Below are positions 48,630-57,068 of a DNA stretch of 64,000 bases, piece after piece. This DNA is from Rhizobium oryzihabitans. Lineage in GTDB: Bacteria; Pseudomonadota; Alphaproteobacteria; Rhizobiales; Rhizobiaceae. A program made the translations under genes and the position numbers. A model generated the notes under the pieces. The model was not told the origin of the DNA. It made no database searches and was given only the letters and a program-made list of their open reading frames with translations. The stretch spans positions 3,120,501 through 3,184,500 of the forward strand of contig NZ_CP048632.1 in assembly GCF_010669145.1 (NCBI RefSeq), given 5' to 3'. Position 1 is the stretch's first letter. Every line of letters starts with the position of its first letter.

Positions 48630-49660
48630 CTAGCGTGTTCCCTTGCTGATGGCGTCGATGACTTCCTGTCCGGCCAAATAATGACGCCGAATAATTCCCT
48701 CCGCTTCCTCCCGAGAGTGCCCGGAAATCTCAGCGATCAGCTGAACCTTGTCTTCATGTGATCTGTCCAGATGCGCATAGGCGTAGGTGATGGCGGTGCC
48801 TCGCAGATCGTGAAACGTCACCCCCTTGATGCTCAGTCGCGCCATTTCCTTGCGCCATGAAGACTTGAACCCGCTCGGTGTCCAGTTCTGGCCGAAAGAG
48901 TTCACCAAGACGCGCTGTCGGCTGGTTTCCTTTGCGTCCTGCAATATTGGCAGGATTGCCGGCGCTGCGGTTATGCGCACGCGCGCGCCTGTCTTCCCCT
49001 GTTTAATCGATACTCTTTGACCGTCGAAGGCGATCATCGGCATTGAAAGTATGTCGGCCTGCCTCTGCATGGTCCAAAGGGCGATACACGCCACGTTCCT
49101 GATGTGTGGAGCGGCCTTCGTAAGAACGGTGTTGATCTGGTCCATCGTCCACACGGAATCCCTTCTGGTGCCTTCGTGAAGATGCTCCACGCGCTCCAGT
49201 GGATTGCGAAGGATGGTTTCATTGTCCTTTGCCCATGCGAAGACACGCGCCAAAAGCCCCATATGCATGTCAGCAGAGCGGGGGCGTCCTTCATCGTGTC
49301 TCGCCACTCGAGGAATATCTTTCGGCTTCCTCGGGCTTCTATGGCTGAAATGGGGAATTTCTCGAATTCGGTCTTGATGGCGCCGAACATCCGCTCGTAG
49401 TCTTTGCGGGTGGTTGTCGCGAGCGACTTGTATTTTGCGGTTCCGCGGAATTCCTCGATCAGAGAGCTAATCGTTCCCTGCACCGTGAAGGTGGGCCGAT
49501 CTCGCGTGAGGCGAACGAACTCATGCGTGAAAGCCTTTGTGCCAGGCTTAGACATGATGCGCGGCGCTCCCTTGCCGCGCCACGCATAGTAGTAGGTTAC
49601 TGTGCTGCCGTCGGCCAGTCTGGCTTTGACCTCATGCACGCCCACTAGCTTTCCTTCCAT
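48630..49660 (-). pseudogene. int: Prophage tyrosine-type integrase, interrupted by a one-base frameshift
   Basis: The N-terminal part from ATG 49660 (MEGKLVGVHEVKARLADGST) includes the arm-binding and core-binding regions up to FLEWRDTMKDAP. After the run of five G at 49280-49284 (plus strand) the continuation RSADMHMGLLARVFAWAKDN is in another frame. This carries the catalytic residues: Arg in MQRQADILSM, HDLRG, the GHS box and Tyr in RRHYLAGQ. One added base restores 343 residues. Integrase recombines the phage attachment site with the tRNA-Thr end. The break may be a read error, so it is not proof of a dead prophage. Confidence 0.9.
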
Positions 49661-49838
49661 CCTGCCAATCCCTCAAAGCTTTTTCTGCGGTATCATCTTC
49701 TTTTTTCGTTGCCGCAAAGCTCTTCGGGGCGAACTCGATTTCACCCGATGGGTGCATGACAACCCGGACGTTGTGCATCGCTGCGGCCGATGCAGCATCC
49801 GCGATTTCCGATTTGGTGTAAGTGCGTGCTCTACTCAT
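49632..49838 (-). CDS. Small prophage protein upstream of integrase
   Basis: A 68-residue basic protein, MSRARTYTKSEIADAASAAA then MHNVRVVMHPSGEIEFAPKS. The N-terminal part could form a helix-turn-helix, and position just before int is where excisionase-type directionality factors are often found, but no family is recognised. It overlaps the int start by 29 nt and the upstream gene by 4 nt. Confidence 0.7.
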   Translation of the reverse strand: MSRARTYTKSEIADAASAAAMHNVRVVMHPSGEIEFAPKSFAATKKEDDTAEKALRDWQDGRKASGRA

Positions 49839-50191
49839 GGGCCGCTATCCACATTGTTTCCACAGGGCGACCCCCCGCTCCTTTCAAGCGCCGCTCTGCA
49901 CCCCTGCATGAGATGGTGTCGGGATTTCTTTTCCCAATCGGCAAGGTCGGTCTGGTATTGCTCTTCGACCCAGAGGCGAACGGTTCCGCTTCTCGTGGCA
50001 ATCGGGGTATGGGGGCGGTCGATGTTGTGGCGCTCCACATATTCATCGAATTTACCGCTCTCCAGCCATTCGTCGGGAACCTTGGAGGCTTTCAGCGCGG
50101 CCTCTCTGCGGTCCATGGCGTCCATCTGGCGGGCGCGGACGCACAAGTCCAATCCTTCGGCAAGAAGCTCTCGGCATGTATCGCAGCCCAT
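49835..50191 (-). CDS. Hypothetical prophage protein (118 aa)
   Basis: Starts MGCDTCRELLAEGLDLCVRA RQ, with a CxxC and a predicted helical first half, then RRHHLMQGCRAALERSGGSP near the end. Coupled by 4-nt overlap with the following small gene and by 1 nt with the preceding one. No function inferred. Confidence 0.75.
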   Translation of the reverse strand: MGCDTCRELLAEGLDLCVRARQMDAMDRREAALKASKVPDEWLESGKFDEYVERHNIDRPHTPIATRSGTVRLWVEEQYQTDLADWEKKSRHHLMQGCRAALERSGGSPCGNNVDSGP

Positions 50192-50469
50192 CAGCTACCC
50201 TCCGATTGCAGGGCTACCGGCTTCAGCTTGAAAAAGTCATCAGCCGCAACGGTTGCGCACCCGAGCGAGTGAGCGAGATGCAGAATGTTTTCAGACGACG
50301 GCTTTCCCGAATACACTGTATAAAGGTGCGCAGCGGCGGTCATCAGCATCATGATTGCATCTGCCGGATCAGTGCCGGCTCGTTGACAAATCGCTTTGGC
50401 AGCGGCTTCAACGGCAAGAACTCTGGCTTGCGGGTCTTTTGGAACTTTTCCTTTGATCTCGACCTGCAT
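50191..50469 (-). CDS. Hypothetical prophage protein (92 aa)
   Basis: A small, mostly helical protein (VLAVEAAAKAICQRAGTDPA DAIMMLMTAAAHLY). Good ribosome site (GAGGGCTGAG) before ATG 50469, 3 nt behind the previous gene. No family recognised. Confidence 0.75.
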   Translation of the reverse strand: MQVEIKGKVPKDPQARVLAVEAAAKAICQRAGTDPADAIMMLMTAAAHLYTVYSGKPSSENILHLAHSLGCATVAADDFFKLKPVALQSEGS

Positions 50470-50472
50470 ATC

Positions 50473-51267
50473 TCAGCCCTCCTGCTTTGCGGGTGCTGCT
50501 GGGAGAGGCATCCAGTGGGTGGGATAGAACGGCATAGCGTTCACGTTCCATCCGCCAACGCTGTCGTACCAACGCATGAACGCAGGCGAGAAGCCGTCGC
50601 GCTCCCGGTACTCACCCCAGCCCATAACGATCATGCCGTCTTTAGGCTCGAGCGTGCTGATGTCCTGCCACCCCGCCACGTCCTGCACCTGTGCGGAGAG
50701 GGCGGAGCGAATGCGCGTTTCATGGTCCTGTCTGCACCATTCCAGCGCTTCCAAGTCCGTCTTGAAGGGGCCAGCCACTTCGTTCCAGAATTCCATTACA
50801 TACCAGTCGCCCGCTACCTGACCCGGCGGGATATAGAACCACTCACTTTGAGGCTCCACCCGCTCAAGCGAGTAAGTCACGCCTGCTCCGTCTGCGCGCC
50901 GCATGATGCGCCTGCCGCTTTGCCCGTTCTTTGTCTGGTCATTTTCGGGCCATGGCGACCACTCCAAAGCCTTCACGGCCACGGATGGCGCGGGAGGGGC
51001 ATCGTACAGGTCACGATATTGCAATGTAACGCTGTCAGGGAAACGCTTCTTCATAGCCTCCCATCCCGCATAGTGTTCATCGCCAACCATGCGCCAACCG
51101 GTTTTTCCTTCCGTGCTTCCTGCGCGATACTGCCTTGCTACCGGCTCCGCAGCGGACAGGGCGGCTTCGAGGGCGGCGCGCATCTTCCGACGTTCGGTAT
51201 CAGAGGGATCGCTATCCGGGTGGATGTTGGCTCTACAAGCCTTCTCGACCATATCATCAAGTACCAT
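50473..51267 (-). CDS. Prophage protein with DUF551-like C-terminus
   Basis: 264 residues. An N-terminal helical part with RRKMRAALEAALSAAEPVAR, then VKALEWSPWPENDQ. The C-terminal DUF551-like domain reads GWQDISTLEPKDGMIVMGWG and FYPTHWMPLPAAPA. DUF551 proteins are common in phages and without known role. ATG 51267 follows AGAGGTGAAGATC and is preferred to the longer frame from 51300. Overlaps the upstream gene by 11 nt. Confidence 0.82.
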   Translation of the reverse strand: MVLDDMVEKACRANIHPDSDPSDTERRKMRAALEAALSAAEPVARQYRAGSTEGKTGWRMVGDEHYAGWEAMKKRFPDSVTLQYRDLYDAPPAPSVAVKALEWSPWPENDQTKNGQSGRRIMRRADGAGVTYSLERVEPQSEWFYIPPGQVAGDWYVMEFWNEVAGPFKTDLEALEWCRQDHETRIRSALSAQVQDVAGWQDISTLEPKDGMIVMGWGEYRERDGFSPAFMRWYDSVGGWNVNAMPFYPTHWMPLPAAPAKQEG

Positions 51268-51553
51268 GATCTTCACCTCTTTGCGGCATAATGCGAGCAA
51301 GGACCTGCTCTTTCGGCTCTGGGATGGAGTTACGGTAGTCGTCTGCCATCTTGCGGACTGTGATCCGGTGAAGCCCGGTAGCTTTGGCTACCTGTCCTTC
51401 GGACAAGACGCCTTCCTCGTGAAGTCGGATGAGAAGCGCCTGCATGGAGGCAACGTGATCGCCGCCGTGTCCGTATGCGCCCCGAGCATGCCCGGTGCTG
51501 CCATATTTCTTCCGGCGCGTTTCCCATGCGCGTGCTCTTGCGTCACTCTGCAT
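51257..51553 (-). CDS. Small prophage HTH-like protein (98 aa)
   Basis: MQSDARARAWETRRKKYGST is followed by a Gly/His-rich turn (GAYGHGGDH) and a helix-turn-helix-like segment GVLSEGQVAKATGLHRITVR KMADDYR. GGAGGC lies 8 nt before ATG 51553. A role in DNA binding is inferred only from this segment. Confidence 0.72.
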   Translation of the reverse strand: MQSDARARAWETRRKKYGSTGHARGAYGHGGDHVASMQALLIRLHEEGVLSEGQVAKATGLHRITVRKMADDYRNSIPEPKEQVLARIMPQRGEDHGT

Positions 51554-51749
51554 GGTGTTCGCCTCCTGTGCTGGCAGCATCCCAACGGCGCTTGATTTCG
51601 GTCGCGAGAGAGAAGGCGTCGGGATGCTCCCCAAATGGTATTGCAAACCTTCCGATGCAGAGGACAACGCCTCCGCCATATCCGTATCCATCGCCGCTAT
51701 AATGAGGCATGAAGCGCACTTCTGCTTTTTCAGATATTTCGGGGATCAT
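51543..51749 (-). CDS. Hypothetical prophage protein (68 aa)
   Basis: MIPEISEKAEVRFMPHYSGD GYGYGGGVVLCIGRFAIPFG is the first part, then EHPDAFSLATEIKRRWDAAS. ATG 51749 has GGAGG 7 nt upstream. The open frame continues to 52091 but that part overlaps the coiled-coil gene and has no protein-like composition. Function unknown. Confidence 0.7.
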   Translation of the reverse strand: MIPEISEKAEVRFMPHYSGDGYGYGGGVVLCIGRFAIPFGEHPDAFSLATEIKRRWDAASTGGEHHAE

Positions 51750-52122
51750 TAGAGCCTCCTGTGCTGGCGAGGGCCGGCTTGCTGCAAATCGCATCGTTGA
51801 CGAGAAGAACAACCTGATACTCAGCATCGCCTTCTTGGTATCGATCAGCGATGAAGCTGCCGCATTGGAAGAGCGTTTCGCGAAGGCGAATTTCCTCTTC
51901 TCGGAACTTTGACAAGCTGTCGGCCTGCCGTTCCACTTGGCCTTTCCACATATCGCGATTGCGCGCTGTGCGGTCGCGGTCCTGCCGCAGTTCCTCGTTC
52001 TCGCGCTGCAAGCTTTCGAGGGTGGAGAGCAGCCGGGAAATCTCGGTGACAAGCTCGACGTTCGTAAGTGTGGCGATGTCTCTGCCCTCAAGGGGATTCT
52101 TGATCTCTTCCAATGCGGTCAT
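51730..52122 (-). CDS. Coiled-coil prophage protein (130 aa)
   Basis: A long heptad region (TEISRLLSTLESLQRENEEL RQDRDRTARNRDMW) followed by LVNDAICSKPALASTGG. Likely a helical dimer. Overlaps the next small gene by 20 nt and the upstream gene by 4 nt. No family named. Confidence 0.75.
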   Translation of the reverse strand: MTALEEIKNPLEGRDIATLTNVELVTEISRLLSTLESLQRENEELRQDRDRTARNRDMWKGQVERQADSLSKFREEEIRLRETLFQCGSFIADRYQEGDAEYQVVLLVNDAICSKPALASTGGSNDPRNI

Positions 52123-52322
52123 GGCTTCACCCCATCGAGGCTGTCATAACGGTAAGTGTCGATAGGCCCATCGCTTGGTTCGCCTGTGTTGAGGTCAACG
52201 ATTTGCGCACCGTCGAGGCATTCGGCGTGGCAGATGCCAAGCTCAATATCCGTCGCGCAAATGTCGTCGGGCTTGAATATCGATGCGCACACAGGGCAGG
52301 CGTCTTCGTGTTTCTCTGTCAT
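52119..52322 (-). CDS. Small Cys-rich prophage protein (67 aa)
   Basis: MTEKHEDACPVCASIFKPDD ICATDIELGICHAECLDG has a CxxC and a C/H/C set that could bind one zinc. GAGGATACGCC precedes ATG 52322, which overlaps the HNH gene by 4 nt. Confidence 0.72.
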   Translation of the reverse strand: MTEKHEDACPVCASIFKPDDICATDIELGICHAECLDGAQIVDLNTGEPSDGPIDTYRYDSLDGVKP

Positions 52323-52717
52323 GGCGTATCCTCGCGATAGAACGTGACGGGCCGGTAGACGACGGCCTTTTTGGGCTTTGCTGACTTTTGGAAGCCGGGT
52401 GATTGGATCGTCTGCTTCGGGCGGGTGATGCCAAGATGCTTCTTGCGGACGGCGGCAACCTTTGCCTTCTCGGCAACATCGAGTGCTGTTTTTTCGACGT
52501 GGCATTTGCGATGGGCAGGCTTGAGATTGCTTTCCCGGTTTTCGCCGCCGTTGATCAGCGCTGTGACGTGATCCAAATCCCATTTCTGGCCAACCTGGAT
52601 TTCACTCTGGCAGAGATGGCAAATACGCTTGTCGCGGGACATGATCCTGTCGCGGACACTTCCGGGCGCGCGGTGATCGTCAGATTTACCAATCCATTCC
52701 TCAACTGTCCGGGCCAT
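52319..52717 (-). CDS. HNH endonuclease (small phage type)
   Basis: 132 residues. The HNH core is CHLCQSEIQVGQKWDLDHVT ALINGGENRESNLKPAHRKC H, with two zinc-binding Cys pairs and the catalytic His in DLDHV. A Lys-rich tail follows (GITRPKQTIQSPGFQKSAKP KK). It may nick or cut DNA in recombination or packaging. ATG 52717 is preceded by GGAGGG and overlaps the upstream gene by 1 nt. Confidence 0.85.
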   Translation of the reverse strand: MARTVEEWIGKSDDHRAPGSVRDRIMSRDKRICHLCQSEIQVGQKWDLDHVTALINGGENRESNLKPAHRKCHVEKTALDVAEKAKVAAVRKKHLGITRPKQTIQSPGFQKSAKPKKAVVYRPVTFYREDTP

Positions 52718-52968
52718 TAGTTGCCCTCCTGTGCGAACAGGTCGCCGGATGCCTTGTCCTCGACAAAGAGACGGCACGGCAGATTGCGAACTCCGTCGCG
52801 CGGGATCAGCATGTGAAGAATGCTGTCCGGCTTGTTGCACTCCTGATAGTTCAACATGAGATGCGCGGTCCAGATCGGGCAGTCTTGGTTCTTGTCGTGG
52901 ACGCATCGAGAGCAATAACGCTCCTGATAGTCGGCGCCCTCAGTACCGTTTGAGAAATATCCCATCAC
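52717..52968 (-). CDS. Small Cys-containing prophage protein (83 aa)
   Basis: Contains YCSRCVHDKNQDCPIWTAHL and NKPDSILHMLIPRDGVRNLP C, with a CxxC and further Cys. Typical of small phage proteins of unknown role. Overlaps neighbours by 1 and 4 nt. Confidence 0.75.
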   Translation of the reverse strand: MMGYFSNGTEGADYQERYCSRCVHDKNQDCPIWTAHLMLNYQECNKPDSILHMLIPRDGVRNLPCRLFVEDKASGDLFAQEGN

Positions 52969-53168
52969 CTCTGCCCTCCCAGCGCGCGTGTCATCATGTC
53001 CCGCTTGCGGCGCTCCAGATCGCGGACACGTCCTGTCTTGCTGCGGGATTGCTTTGCCTGTCGGATCTCGGCGTCGATCTCGGTTTGCCAGTTGTACTCA
53101 CGGGCAAGGTTCTGTCTCGACTTCCAAGTGAGCCAGTGGTGGATGGCGCGGCGGATTAACCGGTTCAT
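52965..53168 (-). CDS. Small basic prophage protein (67 aa)
   Basis: Very rich in Arg, Lys and Gln (WKSRQNLAREYNWQTEIDAE IRQAKQSRSKTGRVRDLERR), consistent with a nucleic-acid-binding helix. No family recognised. 4-nt overlaps on both sides. Confidence 0.72.
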   Translation of the reverse strand: MNRLIRRAIHHWLTWKSRQNLAREYNWQTEIDAEIRQAKQSRSKTGRVRDLERRKRDMMTRALGGQR

Positions 53169-53932
53169 GCTTCACCTCCGATTTCTTTTGTCTCGATGCC
53201 AGCGTGACGGCAGATGATTTCGAGTGCTTTTTCGGGCTTAGTCTCGTGCATCACGACTTGCTTGCAGGTTCGGTAGATCGATCCGGCCTTGTCCTTGGCC
53301 CCCTGTGTGATGTCATCTGTCACCAGATCGCCCACAGCGAGCCGCTGAGCATTAAGGACGACAAGATTGGCATCTGTGTTGCCGTTGGTGTTTGTTGCCG
53401 CCCACAACATACGCGCGGCAGTTTTCAGCCATTCGGCATCTGTATGGATTGATGAGCCAGAGGCTTGGGGCGGCGCCTCTGGCTCATCCTCTGGCGACGG
53501 GGCAGGGGGATTGTCGCCAGAATTGTCGGAACCGGCCGTTTCGTGCTGACGAGGATCATTGAAGACCACGCCGCGCTCGGCCGCTTCCTTGAGGATGAAT
53601 TCGATAAAGTCCGTCATCTCGTCCTTCGAAAGGTCGGATGATGAAAGCTCGATCGGCAGAAATGTCTTCTGGTCCAGGCTGGGCAGGAAGCTGATCTCGC
53701 GGCCAAACGCATGCAGGAAAATAGCTTTCCACTGCGATGGCTCGTACTTCTTGCCCCCAAGATCCAGCTGCTGCGAAACTTCCGTGAGGAGAGCCCACAG
53801 AAGATCATTTTGGGGCAGGGTGCGCTTCGACGCCTTGAACTCAACGCGGGTGCCGAATGGTGCCTTGCCGATCCAGTCAATGGCCTTGCGGCGGTTCTGA
53901 TCACTGTCCATTACGAGGAGCGCGCGTCCCAT
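53165..53932 (-). CDS. NinB-like recombination protein
   Basis: A 255-residue protein. The N-terminal 120 residues match the NinB/Orf family of lambda-type phages: RRKAIDWIGKAPFGTRVEFK, SKRTLPQNDLLWALLTEVSQ, QWKAIFLHAFGREISFLP and the end FIEFILKEAAERGVVFNDP. NinB binds single-stranded DNA and helps recombination start. A Pro/Asp-rich linker (PPAPSPEDEPEAPPQASG) joins a second, C-terminal domain of about 90 residues not seen in lambda NinB. The start may be 53932 or five codons earlier. Confidence 0.83.
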   Translation of the reverse strand: MGRALLVMDSDQNRRKAIDWIGKAPFGTRVEFKASKRTLPQNDLLWALLTEVSQQLDLGGKKYEPSQWKAIFLHAFGREISFLPSLDQKTFLPIELSSSDLSKDEMTDFIEFILKEAAERGVVFNDPRQHETAGSDNSGDNPPAPSPEDEPEAPPQASGSSIHTDAEWLKTAARMLWAATNTNGNTDANLVVLNAQRLAVGDLVTDDITQGAKDKAGSIYRTCKQVVMHETKPEKALEIICRHAGIETKEIGGEA

Positions 53933-54414
53933 TATACGTGCCTCCAAGCCTGGCCCCTGGCGATCAGGAGAATGACACGGTCACTGACCGCGAAAGACCT
54001 AGCGATGCTGGCTTTAGAGTGGCCTAAAGAGAGGCGCGACCTAATCTCTTTGACGTCTGCCTCTAAAAGCTTCGACGCTGGATGAGACGAGCCTTTCTTT
54101 TGATGTTCCCTAGATACTCGGTTCTTTTTGGACGCATCAATTAGGTTTTCCGAGCGAGTGCCCAGGAAAAGGTGATCAGGATTGACACAGGATCGAACGT
54201 CGCACCGATGGCATACATCCATTCCATCCGGTATTTCTCCTATGTGGGCGAAGTAAGAGACGCGATGCGCTCGACCGTTCTTGCCGCCGCCGAAAGCAAA
54301 CTCGCCGTATCCGTTATTTGACTTTTTCTTTTGCCAAATCCAGCATCCGGCAGCATCGATCACCACTGAGGATGCGATGCGACGTGCGTAGATATCTCGT
54401 TTCTCAGGCAGCAT
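53932..54414 (-). CDS. HNH homing-type endonuclease with C-terminal DNA-binding helix
   Basis: 160 residues. The HNH_3-like core is GCWIWQKKKSNNGYGEFAFG, RAHRVSYFAHIGEIPDGMDV, CHRCDVRSCVNPDHLFLGTR SENLIDA. The C-terminal part ASKLLEADVKEIRSRLSLGH SKASIARSFAVSDRVI resembles the helix-turn-helix domains found in free-standing homing endonucleases. It sits between the YqaJ exonuclease and the NinB-like gene, and its codon use is less GC-rich, which fits a recent insertion. Confidence 0.87.
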   Translation of the reverse strand: MLPEKRDIYARRIASSVVIDAAGCWIWQKKKSNNGYGEFAFGGGKNGRAHRVSYFAHIGEIPDGMDVCHRCDVRSCVNPDHLFLGTRSENLIDASKKNRVSREHQKKGSSHPASKLLEADVKEIRSRLSLGHSKASIARSFAVSDRVILLIARGQAWRHV

Positions 54415-55030
54415 TTGTGATCTCCGATGGAGCTATCCCGTATCTACGGATGCGTTCGACCAAAGCCGCGAGCTCATCATTGAAGCGGTCAACTTCATCA
54501 GCCATCGCGCGAATGTATTCTTCGTCCCGGTAGACGCGGACGGTTAGGATAGGAAGCTTCGGCCAGTAGGAGACAAAGTCCCAGAACTCCCGCTCAGACA
54601 GCCAGAGATTGCCTTGCACCTGCGCTTTGTGCTCGGGCGGCAACCTATCCCGCTCGAGGCGGTCAATCTGGATGTGAGGAAGAGCGGTTTTGATCTCCAG
54701 ACCGCCATTGTTACCGACGAGGCTATCCGGGCTTGCGCCCTTGTTGCCGTTGCGGATGAAGCCCACGCGCCTGATTTCAGCACTTTCGACAAACGCGTAT
54801 GTCTGCCGTGCCACATCCTCCATCTCGTTGCCGCGCTCGGTGTGGCCGTTGGAAAACGCTTCCTGTGGTTCACCTGTGAGGATTTCGCCGGCAAGCTTGC
54901 GCATGTACTCGCTGCGCGTCTTTCCTTCGCCCTTGGCCATGACCGTGGCGAATTTGCTTGCTGTGGGTATCCCCATGCGGGCGAGGAACCATTCCTCCTC
55001 GCCCTGCTCAAAGTCAAAGACCTGCATCAT
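54404..55030 (-). CDS. YqaJ-type phage recombination exonuclease
   Basis: 208 residues of the YqaJ viral recombinase/lambda exonuclease fold. Start QVFDFEQGEEEWFLARMGIP TASKFATVM is typical. The metal-binding motifs are SPDSLVGNNGGLEIKTALPH (Asp, then Glu-x-Lys) and EHKAQVQGNLWLSEREFWDF. With the ERF-type annealing protein just upstream it forms a two-component recombination pair: resection then annealing. Overlaps both neighbours by a few bases. Confidence 0.9.
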   Translation of the reverse strand: MMQVFDFEQGEEEWFLARMGIPTASKFATVMAKGEGKTRSEYMRKLAGEILTGEPQEAFSNGHTERGNEMEDVARQTYAFVESAEIRRVGFIRNGNKGASPDSLVGNNGGLEIKTALPHIQIDRLERDRLPPEHKAQVQGNLWLSEREFWDFVSYWPKLPILTVRVYRDEEYIRAMADEVDRFNDELAALVERIRRYGIAPSEITNAA

Positions 55031-55875
55031 GATGCCATCCTTTGACCGAGCTTTGACTTCTTCTGGTTCAGGAGCTGAACGGCGCTATCGAATTGGCTGG
55101 CCAGCATTTCTGGGATCGAGTTGATTTTGCCGACCTCACAGAATTTTGCCGTGTCGGAACCCGTTTCCTCAAGCAGCTTCTGAATGATCTTCACCTGCTC
55201 GGGACTGATAGTGCGAAGCTGATCCTCGCTTCTGCCGGCTGCGCGACCGTCGTCATCTTCTGAAGCGGACAAGCCGAGGGAAGCCATGAGAGAATACCGG
55301 GACAAATACGTAATCGTGCTACCGATAGCTTGGATAGCGTTCTTGTTTCCGGTCGTGTCGGAAGGCGCTGAAAGCGTCGTTTCCTCTGAGTGGCCGTCCT
55401 CGTGGGAAAGAACGCACGTCACGGTAATCTTGTCGATCTGCGTGGTCTTGAACCGATAGGACAGGCCGAACTCCGATAGGATCGGATCAACCATGCGGGC
55501 AATTGCCGAGAAGTCGGCATAGCGCTTGTTGTTGTGACCGGTGGCGTTCTTGACGACCGGTGACATCTTGGACTTGGCGCGGGAGATTGCCGTGTCAAAA
55601 GCCTTGCGGGCCATCTTGGCATCTTCCCGGTCGCGCAGGTCCATCATCTGCTTGAGGATGTCGGCTGACACGCCCATTTCGAGAGCGCGGCCTACCATCT
55701 CCATTGGTGTCATCGCAGCGCGTGGTTGGTCGCTGGCGATATCCCGCGGCGTCTGGATTTCAACTGCATTGCCCATCTGTCGTGCCTCCATGGCCTTGCG
55801 TGCATTTTCAACGATGTTGACCGACTCGTCGCCGATCCAAATTTCCGGTCCCGGCCGGTCGATTATCTCGCCCAC
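55027..55875 (-). CDS. ERF-family single-strand annealing recombinase
   Basis: 282 residues from GTG 55875, or 249 from ATG 55776. The family core is KMARKAFDTAISRAKSKMSP VVKNATGHNNKRYADFSAIA RMVDPILSEFGLSYRFKT and QAIGSTITYLSRYSLMASLG LSASEDDDG. GTG 55875 has AGGAGAA seven bases upstream, at the end of the preceding gene; ATG 55776 has GGAGG eight bases upstream. It anneals complementary single strands in phage recombination. Confidence 0.88.
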   Translation of the reverse strand: MGEIIDRPGPEIWIGDESVNIVENARKAMEARQMGNAVEIQTPRDIASDQPRAAMTPMEMVGRALEMGVSADILKQMMDLRDREDAKMARKAFDTAISRAKSKMSPVVKNATGHNNKRYADFSAIARMVDPILSEFGLSYRFKTTQIDKITVTCVLSHEDGHSEETTLSAPSDTTGNKNAIQAIGSTITYLSRYSLMASLGLSASEDDDGRAAGRSEDQLRTISPEQVKIIQKLLEETGSDTAKFCEVGKINSIPEMLASQFDSAVQLLNQKKSKLGQRMAS

Positions 55876-56105
55876 GCGACATTCTCCTGCTGGATAAGCG
55901 CCATGCGCTGATATTTCGGGTAGCCAACGAAGGCCCAAGAAGCGGAGACGCTGCACACAGCGATCATCACGGCGATGACGGCGTAGAACTGGCGACGGAA
56001 AGACTTGGTCGAGGCATCGAGGTTTCGAATGTGATTTCCGAGTTCCATGTAAATCTCGACCGCGTCATCCGCTTCTTGTGTGTTGGTGGTGGGGAAAGGG
56101 GGCAT
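55863..56105 (-). CDS. Small single-pass membrane protein of the prophage (80 aa)
   Basis: Charged N-terminal half (DDAVEIYMELGNHIRNLDAS TKSFRRQF), then one hydrophobic helix YAVIAVMIAVCSVSASWAFV and a short tail. No family recognised. Located between the 103-residue gene (1-nt overlap) and the ERF gene. Confidence 0.72.
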   Translation of the reverse strand: MPPFPTTNTQEADDAVEIYMELGNHIRNLDASTKSFRRQFYAVIAVMIAVCSVSASWAFVGYPKYQRMALIQQENVAWAR

Positions 56106-56416
56106 CAGGATCGGCCCTCGGCTTTGGCGATGGCGGCTATGACGATATCTGCGCAGTAATTTGGTGTGAGGAATCCCTGCAAAGCTGCGGCTTCGATATC
56201 TTTCAATGCGCCAAGCAAATCGGGAGCGGCGGCGATCAATAAGACGTCAGCTTCAATCTTCCGCTTCGTTTCAGAGGTATGGTCTGGATGAATATCAACT
56301 GACGCTACTACCGGGGAAACCTTGCCATCAGAAAGACGTTTAGGACCGATCAAGAGCTTCAGCCCTTTCCCTTCGACGCCCCACGGCACTCTGGTATGCT
56401 TCACTGTATCTGCCAT
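56105..56416 (-). CDS. Hypothetical prophage protein (103 aa)
   Basis: The segment LLIAAAPDLLGALKDIEAAA is typical of a widespread but uncharacterised group of phage proteins (AAPDLL motif). GGGCAGGAAC precedes ATG 56416. Role unknown. Confidence 0.8.
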   Translation of the reverse strand: MADTVKHTRVPWGVEGKGLKLLIGPKRLSDGKVSPVVASVDIHPDHTSETKRKIEADVLLIAAAPDLLGALKDIEAAALQGFLTPNYCADIVIAAIAKAEGRS

Positions 56417-56466
56417 TGTTCCTGCCCTTTAATGCGCGGGTACTCGTTACACAGCCCGCTGGTGGG

Positions 56467-56820
56467 TTACGCCTTGATCGGAGCCGTAAAGAGCTTCGTG
56501 CCAACTGGAATCGTCGGCGGGTCGGCGAGGATTTCGATGATTGCCGTCTTGCCGGGCTGGTTATCGTTGATGACGACAGCGGCAGGGATCGCGGATTTGA
56601 ACGTCTGCCAAGACTGTTCGACCTCCTGAGAAAATTCCTCGGTCATCTGGTCGAACATTTCGGCATCGAGAACTGCCTGCTCGTCGGTCAGGATAGCTGT
56701 GACGAGATCGGCAAGCTCAGTCGCTGCTACATCATCGCTGTTTGCTGCCTTAGCCGCCAACTCCAAGAGTTTATCGCGGTCTTCCGGATATGTGCTGAAA
56801 GGACGCATATCGTTGCTCAT
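56467..56820 (-). CDS. Acidic hypothetical prophage protein (117 aa)
   Basis: Strongly acidic (DEQAVLDAEMFDQMTEEFSQ EVEQSW), ending in PPTIPVGTKLFTAPIKA. GGAGAAGC lies before ATG 56820. No family known to me. Confidence 0.75.
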   Translation of the reverse strand: MSNDMRPFSTYPEDRDKLLELAAKAANSDDVAATELADLVTAILTDEQAVLDAEMFDQMTEEFSQEVEQSWQTFKSAIPAAVVINDNQPGKTAIIEILADPPTIPVGTKLFTAPIKA

Positions 56821-56843
56821 GCTTCTTCTCCGCTGTGCTGTGG

Positions 56844-57032
56844 TTACTTGGTGGGGGTCTCGACGCGGGCATAAATCTCGCGGTATTCAAAACCGGGCCA
56901 GCGCTCAAACATGTTGGTCGCCTCATCGTGGGAACACAGGCTCCAAGGCGTTCCAGAAACGGTTGCACTGCGATACTCATTTCGAGGACGCTTCTGGTAT
57001 CCGACGAGTTGAAACTCTGACTTCTCGCTCAT
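56844..57032 (-). CDS. Hypothetical prophage protein (62 aa)
   Basis: MSEKSEFQLVGYQKRPRNEY RSATVSGTPWSLCSHDEATN M. Small, aromatic-rich protein with its own ribosome site (GGGATAGGGAA). Function unknown. Confidence 0.7.
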   Translation of the reverse strand: MSEKSEFQLVGYQKRPRNEYRSATVSGTPWSLCSHDEATNMFERWPGFEYREIYARVETPTK

Positions 57033-57068
57033 TTCCCTATCCCTTGTCTGAAGCCCTATGCGGGGCGG

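Noticed and set aside
48630..49660. Two separate integrase genes
   Set aside because: The halves are complementary parts of one tyrosine recombinase, joined by adding one base at 49280-49284.
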